From Acidobacteriota bacterium (lineage in GTDB: Bacteria > Acidobacteriota > Terriglobia > Terriglobales > Acidobacteriaceae), in NCBI GenBank assembly GCA_003225615.1, contig QIAS01000109.1, forward strand, positions 564-5,708: a stretch of 5,145 nt of DNA, given 5' to 3'. The translations under genes and the position numbers were made by a program. The first letter of the stretch is position 1, and each line of letters opens with the position of its first letter. The notes below the pieces were generated by a model. The model did no database searches. It saw only the letters and a program-made list of their open reading frames with translations, and was not told the origin of the DNA. Positions 1 to 4,770 of this stretch are shown here, piece after piece.

Positions 1-2
1 CA

Positions 3-638
3 CACATGACGCAGCACGAGATTCTTATGTTGATCTCGGCCCCGCTGCTCGTACTCGGGCGTCCCATGATTGCATTTTTGTGGGCATTGCCCCCGGCCTG
101 GCGTGAGACGGCCGCGGGCCTTGGGCGTTCACGAACTTTCAAGAAAGGCTGGTCATTCGTTTCGGTCCCGCTCTCGGCATGGTTGGTGTCCGCACTTGCA
201 TTGTGGATCTGGCATATTCCCTGGCTCTTCGATCAAACACTGCGCAGTGACTGGATCCACGCGGCACAACACTCGACTTTCCTGGTAACAGCAGTGATGT
301 TTTGGTGGCCAGTTTTGAACCGAACTCCCGCTCTCGGTTATGGAGGGGCTTTGGTTTACGTCTTCACGACAATTCTGCACACCAGCGTCTTGGGAGCGCT
401 GCTCACCTTTGCACCGCGGGCCTGGTACTCGTCCTACATGGTGACTGCTCCAGCATGGCATCTCACTGCGCTCGAAGATCAACAGATCGGTGGACTGATC
501 ATGTGGATTCCAGCCGGGACACTCCAGCTGATTGTCGCCCTCGTTTTGCTCGTTAAATGGATGAAGGAGTCGCAGACAAGATGGGAGTACACACGCATGG
601 CGGAACTGGGCCGTCTGTCGGAGGGGGGTATCGAATGA
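3..638 (+). CDS. ctaG: Cytochrome c oxidase assembly factor, CtaG (caa3) type, 5'-truncated by window edge
   Basis: Integral membrane protein of the caa3-type CtaG family, which helps assemble haem-copper cytochrome c oxidase; in bacteria it is linked to copper-centre formation. The reading frame is open at the window edge. A Met codon exists at position 6, but the family motif (His-Met-x-Gln-His-Glu-x-Leu-Met-Leu) spans it, so the true start is probably upstream and an N-terminal part is missing. Counting from that Met, visible marks are QHE at 3-5, a hydrophobic segment at 8-27, WHIPWLFD at 69-76, HAAQH at 85-89 inside the next membrane segment, H125 in a helix at 113-134, H152, and LEDQQIGGLIMWIPAG at 156-171 leading into a last helix to about 184. 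The C-terminus is short and charged. The stop overlaps the next start (ATGA, 635-638), indicating translational coupling with the cytochrome gene. Family assignment is firm; the copper role is family knowledge. Confidence 0.9.
   Translation, partial: HMTQHEILMLISAPLLVLGRPMIAFLWALPPAWRETAAGLGRSRTFKKGWSFVSVPLSAWLVSALALWIWHIPWLFDQTLRSDWIHAAQHSTFLVTAVMFWWPVLNRTPALGYGGALVYVFTTILHTSVLGALLTFAPRAWYSSYMVTAPAWHLTALEDQQIGGLIMWIPAGTLQLIVALVLLVKWMKESQTRWEYTRMAELGRLSEGGIE
620..628 (+). promoter_or_regulatory. Ribosome binding site fixing the cytochrome c start at 635
   Basis: A purine run GGAGGGGGG lies just before ATG 635, inside the last codons of ctaG. It supports 635 as the start rather than the in-frame Met at 557, which would overlap ctaG by 80 bases and would not give a signal peptide at the N-terminus. 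Confidence 0.65.
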
Positions 639-1021
639 GAACGATGCTGCTCATACTCGCCGCTGTTCTCGTGTCGATGTCGAGTGGGTGTGATCGCATG
701 AGTCGCACTGAAGTCAAGCAGGCAGCAATGCTCACCGGCGGCGGAGATGCTCGCTTGGGGCGAACCGAAATTCGCAAGTATGGTTGCAATACATGCCACG
801 AAATTTCCGGTGTTCCGGGAGCAAGAGGTTTGATCGGCCCGCGCCTGGACGGTGTTGGCCAGCGCTATTACATCGCTGGCGAACTCCCGAATACGCCTGC
901 CAATCTCATGCTGTGGATTCAGCATCCTCGACAAGTGGAACTTCATACCGCGATGCCAGAAATGGGAGTCACCGAGCAGGACAGCCGCGACATCGCGGCA
1001 TACTTGTACACCCTAAGATGA
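635..1021 (+). CDS. Small monohaem c-type cytochrome, probable lipoprotein
   Basis: Predicted 128-residue electron carrier exported across the cytoplasmic membrane. Residues 1-18 are a short hydrophobic signal ending in M-S-S-G before Cys19. This resembles a lipobox, although Ser at -3 is not the usual Leu, so lipid anchoring is likely but not certain. The haem-binding motif CNTCH is at 51-55 and GPRLDGVG at 68-75 is typical of class I cytochromes. The probable axial methionine is M107 in TAMPEMGV (M110 is the alternative). The C-terminus DIAAYLYTL is the usual final helix. It overlaps ctaG by four bases and lies 21 bases before the next gene, so all three are probably one transcript. A role as electron donor to, or partner of, the terminal oxidase is inferred from this position. 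No CtaC-type copper domain is present, so it is not oxidase subunit II itself. Confidence 0.9.
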   Translation: MRTMLLILAAVLVSMSSGCDRMSRTEVKQAAMLTGGGDARLGRTEIRKYGCNTCHEISGVPGARGLIGPRLDGVGQRYYIAGELPNTPANLMLWIQHPRQVELHTAMPEMGVTEQDSRDIAAYLYTLR

Positions 1022-1030
1022 TTCCGAAAC

Positions 1031-1035
1031 AGGAG
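1031..1035 (+). promoter_or_regulatory. Ribosome binding site for the GlcG/HbpS-like gene
   Basis: AGGAG sits seven bases before ATG 1043, a near-ideal Shine-Dalgarno spacing. It supports this start and the full signal peptide of the encoded protein. Confidence 0.65.
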
Positions 1036-1042
1036 ATGTCTG

Positions 1043-1825
1043 ATGCAGTTCGAAATATCCTCACGTACAGTCGTCGCTTACTTCGCATTAATTGCAGGTT
1101 CCTTTCCTTCCCTTGCGCAGAATCCGCAGGATTGTTCGAAAGTTCCAGACTACAACAAGCTCAAAGCGGCTTTAACGAGCGCCGTTAAAGAAGGCAAAGG
1201 CGCCAACGGAGGACTCGGGAATCAGGAATGGGGCGCGGTAGTGAATCGCGATGGCATCGTTTGCGCCGTTGTGTTCACCGGCCCGAATCGAGGGGCGGAA
1301 TGGCCAGGGAGTCGCCTAATCTCCGCGGAAAAGGCGAATACCGCAAATGCTTTCAGCACCGATAATTTTGCTCTTTCTAGCGGCAACGTCTATTCCGCTG
1401 CTCAGCCAGGAAACTCTCTTTACAGCATCGTGAGCGGTCCGAACCCTAATTCTGCGTTTGCTGGTGATCCAGAAAAGTTCGGTCAGCCCGATGACCCGCT
1501 GGTGGGAAAGCCGATCGGAGGAGTCATCGTTTTTGGCGGGGGGCTAGCCTTGTACGACAAAAACGGAAAAATTGTCGGGGGCCTGGGAGTAAGCGGAGAC
1601 ACGTCTTGCGCAGACCACGTAATCGCCTGGAAAACCCGGCACGTCCTGGGACTGAACGCCGTGCCGATGGGCGTGGCCCCAGGCCCGAGTGACAACCTCA
1701 TCTTCGATATCCAGAATGGTGTTAGTAGTAGTGGTTTCGGGCATCCAGCGTGCAAGGGCGGTAACCCGAGTGAAGAGATCATAAACAAGTTAAACCAAAC
1801 CCACCCCACCGGTCCCCACCGCTAG
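1043..1825 (+). CDS. Secreted GlcG/HbpS-family (Haem_degrading/DUF336-type) putative haem-binding protein
   Basis: Predicted 260-residue exported protein. Residues 1-25 look like a Sec signal (hydrophobic 9-24, cleavage near S-L-A|Q at 25/26). The rest matches the GlcG/HbpS fold family: an N-terminal helix around 37-50 (YNKLKAALTSAVKEG), a first strand with WGAVVNRDGIVCAVVFTG at 63-80, a helix with SAEKANTANAFS at 94-105, and the conserved core GGVIVFGGGLALYDKNGKIVGG at 159-180 followed by LGVSGDTSCADHVIAW (181-196). Family members bind or degrade haem (HbpS) or are of unknown role (GlcG of the glycolate operon). Mature cysteines are C31, C74, C189 and C237, an even number that could form disulfides outside the membrane. 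About 50 residues at 107-156 form a Gly/Pro/Ser-rich insertion relative to the compact ~135-residue GlcG domain. Following a c-type cytochrome, haem handling near the respiratory chain is the simplest inference; no substrate can be read from sequence. Confidence 0.82.
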   Translation: MQFEISSRTVVAYFALIAGSFPSLAQNPQDCSKVPDYNKLKAALTSAVKEGKGANGGLGNQEWGAVVNRDGIVCAVVFTGPNRGAEWPGSRLISAEKANTANAFSTDNFALSSGNVYSAAQPGNSLYSIVSGPNPNSAFAGDPEKFGQPDDPLVGKPIGGVIVFGGGLALYDKNGKIVGGLGVSGDTSCADHVIAWKTRHVLGLNAVPMGVAPGPSDNLIFDIQNGVSSSGFGHPACKGGNPSEEIINKLNQTHPTGPHR

Positions 1826-1860
1826 CGCCGGGCACTAGCGTAGATCCACATCTGGGTGGG
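1814..1860 (+). terminator. Weak hairpin at the end of the respiratory cluster, possible terminator
   Basis: CCCACC (1815-1820) can pair with GGTGGG (1855-1860), and inside it GCTAG (1821-1825) pairs with CTAGC (1835-1839). The outer and inner stems are separated by an asymmetric 14-base bulge, and no T-run follows, so intrinsic termination would be weak. The stop codon of the GlcG/HbpS-like gene lies in the inner left arm. Confidence 0.2.
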
Positions 1861-2086
1861 ACAAACTTCTTCGGGAGTTTCGGGATGAATAGGGTCAGGC
1901 AACCGAAAAGAAATGAACGACCAAACCCTTTTGCGATAGATGAATCAAAACGCGTACTGCTATGGGTGCCAGTCTCGCAAACGCCGGTACGCTCGATCGA
2001 CGGTCCCCCCAAACCGATCCAGAATCGCTCGATGCAAGCGCAAGTATCTACGGTTTTTCCTTTAGGGGTTTCGTGACGAAACGTAC
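1826..2086. other. Intergenic stretch without a convincing gene
   Basis: About 260 bases of less GC-rich DNA between the + strand respiratory cluster and the - strand orphan ORF. A 63-codon + strand ORF (1885-2076) has a possible GGGAG ribosome site near 1872. Its product, beginning MNRVRQPKRNE, is Pro/Arg/Gln-rich, resembles no family I know and may be chance. Its TGA stop lies in the centre of the palindrome at 2068-2082. The stretch may be a scar left by rearrangement, but I see no transposase or RNA gene in it. Confidence 0.4.
2068..2082. repeat. Perfect 15-base palindrome GTTTCGT-G-ACGAAAC
   Basis: Seven-base arms mirror each other around a single central G. The symmetry and small size fit an operator for a dimeric regulator, or half of a transposon end, better than a terminator, because there is no loop and no T-run. 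It lies next to the 3' end of the - strand orphan ORF, so it is not in an obvious promoter position. A functional role is unproven. Confidence 0.4.
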
Positions 2087-2740
2087 TTAGATTGGGAACG
2101 TGGATACAAGATACGGGCACATGAAGAATGGCAATCTGTACTGAATCGTACGGAATATCAATCGAAGCTGTCCCAAGGGAGGTTTCTTGAGATCGGAATC
2201 GAGGCCGTCAAAATTGAGTCGCGCACCCTTCTCTTCTCCTTCGAAAAGATGGCAGTTCGCGACACCCTGAAGTCCGAACGCGGGGCGCGTCGTGGCCGGG
2301 ATCGGCTTGACCGCTGCGGACGGCTTCGCGGTCGTCGTGGTGGTCGCTGCTGTCTTCCTCGCGGCGTTGTTCACCGCAGCCGCTGGTGTTGTCGGTGCCG
2401 ACTTCCCGTTGACCATTCGTTGCTGCTGCACCGGAACTGCAACTCCTCGCTGTCCGGGAGCGCCCTGCGTATTGCTCTGCGGCCCCGCAGTGCCAACGTA
2501 ACTCGTTCCGGTTCCCGTGCCGCCTCCTACAAAGCCCTTCGCAGGCGACGAACCAGACGGGAACGGGGCGGTGCTGCTGCTGACGCTGCTCGGAGCGAGG
2601 CTTGGGAAGTTCAGGTTGTACGTCCGCACTGGGAACGCCATAGCGCCGTTCTGCGCCTCCAACTCGTCGATGGTAAAGTTGTAGGTGTATCCAGTGCCGA
2701 TGGGGCTGTCGTTGCCCCTGGCGCGCGCGACCGAGAACAT
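2087..2740 (-). CDS. Orphan Ala/Thr/Pro-rich protein of unknown function, possibly a disrupted fragment
   Basis: I do not recognise this protein. From the ATG at 2740 it would have 217 residues; the same frame continues to a TTG at 2782. Residues 1-50 look like an ordinary folded segment (GTGYTYNFTIDELEAQNG, 15-32). Residues 50-110 are Ser/Gly/Gln/Pro-rich, and 114-154 form a low-complexity Ala/Thr/Lys/Pro stretch including AATTTTTAKP. A Cys-containing segment follows (ANCHLFEGEE, 161-170). The last 30 residues are hydrophobic/basic and unlike the rest. Linker-like composition on this strand, against Arg/Cys-rich nonsense on the opposite strand, favours this frame. There is no signal peptide and only a poor ribosome site. 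The start lies next to the transposase remnant, so the N-terminus may have been lost or replaced, and the odd C-terminus may be read-through into foreign DNA. It may be part of a cell-envelope or linker protein, or not be expressed. Confidence 0.45.
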   Translation of the reverse strand: MFSVARARGNDSPIGTGYTYNFTIDELEAQNGAMAFPVRTYNLNFPSLAPSSVSSSTAPFPSGSSPAKGFVGGGTGTGTSYVGTAGPQSNTQGAPGQRGVAVPVQQQRMVNGKSAPTTPAAAVNNAARKTAATTTTTAKPSAAVKPIPATTRPAFGLQGVANCHLFEGEEKGARLNFDGLDSDLKKPPLGQLRLIFRTIQYRLPFFMCPYLVSTFPI

Positions 2741-2772
2741 AGCGTTCCGGCGAATCGCGAGAGGGGCTGTGG

Positions 2773-2892
2773 ATGTCAGCAAAGGAGAGGGATCGGCTCA
2801 AGGTCCTGCACGAAGTTAAGCAGCGACACATAACGCAGAAACAGGCGGCGGAGTTGGGGCTGGCGCACTCGCAGCGTACCGTTTGTTACTGA
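2773..2892 (+). pseudogene. N-terminal remnant of an ISNCY-family transposase
   Basis: A 39-codon frame beginning MSAKERDRLKVLHEV and continuing HITQKQAAELGL matches the start of ISNCY-family transposases. Those begin with the same KERDRLKVLHEV-type helix, then TQxQAAExLGL, the first part of a helix-turn-helix. A full transposase has several hundred residues. Here similarity ends after about residue 30, and the frame closes eight codons later at a TGA in sequence that belongs to the opposite-strand recombinase. A good ribosome site (GAGGGG, 2761-2766) precedes the ATG. The catalytic DDE region is absent, so it cannot transpose. It is either the left edge of an IS whose remainder was deleted, or the product of recombination with the recombinase gene. 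Assignment rests on recognising the N-terminal pattern, not on a search. Confidence 0.7.
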
Positions 2893-3747
2893 CAACAGTT
2901 CTTCGTACAAGCCCGTGTCAATCTTCTGACGAACAGGTTTGTTGGTCTTCTGCCGTTTGATGTGCAACCAGCAGTCCGACTCGTCTTCGCTCAAATTATC
3001 GCGCTGCAATTGAATCGCATCACGGATTGCGAGTCCCGTCGCGACTTGGCAGTGAATGAGCGCGGTCATTAGAGGAATTTTGTTTGGCTCCTTGGCGAAG
3101 GTCTTGGGCACTTGAGCGAGAAGATGCTGTAATTCTTTCTCCGTGAACGGCTGCGGTTCCAGCCGGGCGTGGTCATCTCGCGATAATGAAATGCGCCCGA
3201 GTGCTTTGACGAGGGTATCGGATTGCGGACATGCCGCCCGGAGAAAACTCTTGATGTTGGTCTGGGCCTTCTGGCGGGTCACTCCTGATTTCCACTTCCA
3301 CGAAGCCCGAAACTCGATGACGTCATCGGGGGTAATTTCCGAGGGAAAGAATCGAGACCGGGCGGTGAGGAACTGCTCGAAGAGAGTGAGTTGCCCTCGC
3401 AGTTTCCGAATGGTCTGGGGACTACGGCGTTCGCCCTCTTTCGCAAGCAGGAAGGTCTTAATCGCCTGTGCAATGGTCTTCTGAGGCTCAGGAGTGGGCA
3501 ATTTCTCTGTCTTGCCTGCGTCAATACGCTTCTGTGCTTCTTCCCGTTTCTCTTCGGCTTCAGCCCAACTGCGGGCACCAGTCGGAAGCCGATGTAGCCT
3601 GCCTTTGTGCGAATGACTGCAGAGGCAAACATCGCAGGAGTACCTCAGGAATTTTGGACAATCACAGCCGCGCCAGACAGGTTTATCAGCATGGCGACAC
3701 GAGCCACGGTGTCGGACGTAAATCGTCACGACCGATTTCTTGTGCAT
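2776..3747 (-). pseudogene. Tyrosine recombinase/integrase, C-terminally truncated
   Basis: Site-specific recombinase of the phage-integrase (tyrosine recombinase) superfamily, next to the selenocysteine tRNA. The start at 3747 has AGGGAG eight bases upstream. The N-terminus is rich in Cys and His (H13, C17, C28, C30, C38, C41, C43, H45, H47), suggesting a zinc-binding knob, and is followed by RSWAEAEEKREEAQ (59-72). A SAM-like core-binding domain spans about 90-180 (TIAQAIKTFL, RSPQTIRKLRGQL). The catalytic domain begins near 200 (PFTEKELQHLL). Visible catalytic marks are R242 in ATGLAIRDAIQL and probably K267 in the hairpin RQKTNKP. After about residue 293 (VTNGTLR) similarity stops, and the last 30 residues simply translate the antisense of the transposase remnant. 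The H-x-x-R box and the nucleophilic tyrosine are missing, so it should be unable to recombine DNA. Its position about 100 bases past the tRNA 3' end suggests it once drove integration there. Confidence 0.85.
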
Positions 3748-3824
3748 GGAATCTCCCTGCGGTCGGGGAGTTCAAGGGGGCGGGTTAAGAGTTAATGTGG
3801 CACACGATTTTGCACATGACAAGT

Positions 3825-3840
3825 AAAAATCGCGGTTTTT
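3825..3840. repeat. Near-palindrome AAAAATCGCGGTTTTT between tRNA and recombinase
   Basis: Five A and five T flank TCGCGG, whose core CGCG is symmetric; the only imperfect pair is the T/G one. It starts 13 bases past the tRNA 3' end. On the tRNA strand it reads as a short stem ending in five T, so it could act as a minimal terminator for the tRNA, or as a recombinase or excisionase arm site. There is essentially no loop, which weakens the terminator reading. Confidence 0.3.
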
Positions 3841-3852
3841 CGGCCAAAAGTG

Positions 3853-3950
3853 TGGCGGAAGCGTGTGTGAGTCGAACACACCGGCGACGGGCAAACCCGC
3901 CGCCCGCCGGTTTTGAAGACCGGGAGGATCACCGGACCCCATGCGCTTCC
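3853..3950 (-). tRNA. selC: tRNA-Sec (selenocysteine), anticodon TCA
   Basis: This 98-base gene encodes the tRNA that inserts selenocysteine at UGA codons. It is charged with serine, converted by SelA and delivered by SelB. The acceptor 5' strand GGAAGCG (3950-3944) pairs with CGCTTCC, followed by G and an encoded CCA (3' end at 3853). The D arm contains GGGG-TCCGGTGAT-CCTC. The anticodon stem CCGGT/ACCGG encloses the loop CTTCAAA with anticodon TCA. The long variable arm GGCGGCGGG-TTTG-CCCGTCGCC is about nine pairs with one G-U, and the T arm is GTGTG-TTCGACT-CACAC. Length, 5' GGAAG, TTCGACT loop and large variable arm all match bacterial tRNA-Sec. In this fold the eighth acceptor pair is C against A, a mismatch where E. 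coli tRNA-Sec has a pair. No selA, selB, selD or selenoprotein gene is visible in the window. Confidence 0.95.
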
Positions 3951-3958
3951 ATCTCTAT

Positions 3959-3966
3959 ATTTTATA
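3959..3966 (-). promoter_or_regulatory. Possible -10 element for tRNA-Sec
   Basis: On the - strand TATAAAAT ends eight bases before the first tRNA base, in the most AT-rich patch of the area, as expected for a -10 box. The only -35-like sequence nearby, TTGCCG (3994-3989), is 22 bases from TATAAA or 19 from an alternative TTATAT, so the spacing is long and the assignment weak. Confidence 0.35.
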
Positions 3967-4066
3967 TAACTTGATTGGAGAGCACTTTCGGCAAACCTCT
4001 GTCGTAGTTCTCCAGGGAGTCGAGTCAATCCCTATACGCTGCGGCCGTTGCACGTGCTCTACACCG

Positions 4067-4342
4067 TTATTTCTCTGATTGGGGATCGCCCGGGTTTGAC
4101 TGACAACTATCCACTTGCAGTGTTGTCTCTAATTTCTTTAACGTACCCAAAGAGTACGCTACCGATTGCCGCTCTTCCTGAATGGTCGTTGTGAGTTCGA
4201 GCAATTCCCGCAGCCGCCCTATGACAACATTTTTGGCTGCTTTGATCCGCTCTGGAAAGTCGTCGAGGGTTATATCTATGAGGCCAGCTTCCGAAAGCAT
4301 TTTCCAAACCCGTTCTTTCTCGGATTCCTCGTATGGGCTCAC
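4067..4342 (-). CDS. Small hypothetical protein, helical and charged
   Basis: I do not recognise this 91-residue protein. The frame starts at a GTG (4342) with GGAG about ten bases upstream; no ATG is available before the preceding in-frame stop. The sequence is hydrophilic and probably all-helical: an acidic/basic N-terminus (SPYEESEKERVWKMLSEAG), then DITLDDFPERIKAAKNVVIGRLRELLELTTTI, a likely amphipathic or coiled-coil helix at about 34-72, and a disordered Pro/Ser/Gln tail. There is no signal peptide, membrane helix or cysteine cluster (one Cys near the end). It lies 47 bases downstream of another small ORF on the same strand and 116 bases upstream of the tRNA-Sec gene. Amino-acid composition favours this frame over the two + strand frames it overlaps. 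A small regulator or DNA-associated protein is possible but not shown. Confidence 0.5.
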   Translation of the reverse strand: MSPYEESEKERVWKMLSEAGLIDITLDDFPERIKAAKNVVIGRLRELLELTTTIQEERQSVAYSLGTLKKLETTLQVDSCQSNPGDPQSEK

Positions 4343-4389
4343 GTCTTTGCGCTCCGTTTCGCTCGCGTCTAAGGCAACTTAATCATTCG

Positions 4390-4695
4390 TCAGGCTGCGT
4401 CGGGCGATTTGTGCTCGGTTCGGTTGAATCTGAGATAGGTGTAGGCCAGGTACTGGTTCAGTTCCGCCCAGAATGACTGCTCCCGATCCCTGGGATCCAG
4501 CCCGGCCTCGGCCATCATAACCAGCCGTCCCTCCGCTGCCTCTCGCTCATCCTGAGAAATTTCATCGGCTGTGCGCCAAACCGGCGGCTCGGGGCACCCC
4601 AGAATCCTGTGCTCCGGTATCACTCGACCATCCTCAAGAATGAAATCCCGCCACACCAGTCCGCACTTCACCTCTTTGAGAATACCGACTTTCAA
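4390..4695 (-). CDS. Hypothetical soluble protein, start uncertain
   Basis: I do not recognise this protein. From the TTG at 4695 it has 101 residues. The frame stays open upstream to the TAA at 4771-4773 but offers no ATG or GTG, and no clear ribosome site precedes the TTG, so the start is doubtful. Composition looks genuine: a beta-type N-terminal part (VGILKEVKCGLVWRDFILE, 3-21), then DGRVIPEHRILGCPEPPVW, an acidic helix with SQDEREAAEGRLVMMAEAG, and a final helix with FWAELNQYLAYTYLRFN. There are two cysteines, no signal and no membrane segment. An ATG at 4747 opens a 16-codon frame whose TGA overlaps the TTG (TTGA), so either coupled translation or a one-base frameshift joining the two is possible. 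It lies 75 bases after the membrane-protein gene on the same strand. Confidence 0.5.
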   Translation of the reverse strand: MKVGILKEVKCGLVWRDFILEDGRVIPEHRILGCPEPPVWRTADEISQDEREAAEGRLVMMAEAGLDPRDREQSFWAELNQYLAYTYLRFNRTEHKSPDAA

Positions 4696-4770
4696 ACCGC
4701 TGTCAGAGCGCCAGTGCCTACCTGCTTTGCCGTGGAGTTCATTTACTGGGCACCCGGGTGAGAAATCAGC

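Noticed and set aside
479..946. 155-codon - strand frame opposite ctaG and the cytochrome gene
   Set aside because: Lies antisense to two well-recognised genes and has Ser/His/Arg-rich chance composition.
2249..2833. 194-codon + strand frame, Arg/Cys-rich
   Set aside because: Composition (runs of Arg, Cys, Gly) is typical of the antisense of an Ala/Thr/Pro-rich gene; it resembles no family and overlaps the transposase start.
1..3850. Second copy of the tRNA-Sec 3' end (distal att site)
   Set aside because: Looked for the T-loop TTCGACT and the acceptor end on both strands and found no match; the far end of any island is not in this window.
3792..4028. 78-codon - strand frame
   Set aside because: Covers the whole tRNA-Sec gene, whose cloverleaf and length are unmistakable; the frame is a shadow.
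4016..4034. Inverted AGGGA / TCCCT upstream of tRNA-Sec as a terminator
   Set aside because: Only five pairs with a ten-base loop and no T-run on either strand.
4166..4372. + strand frames rich in Phe and Ser
   Set aside because: Antisense to a more protein-like hydrophilic helical frame; aromatic-rich composition comes from reading its Glu/Lys codons backwards.
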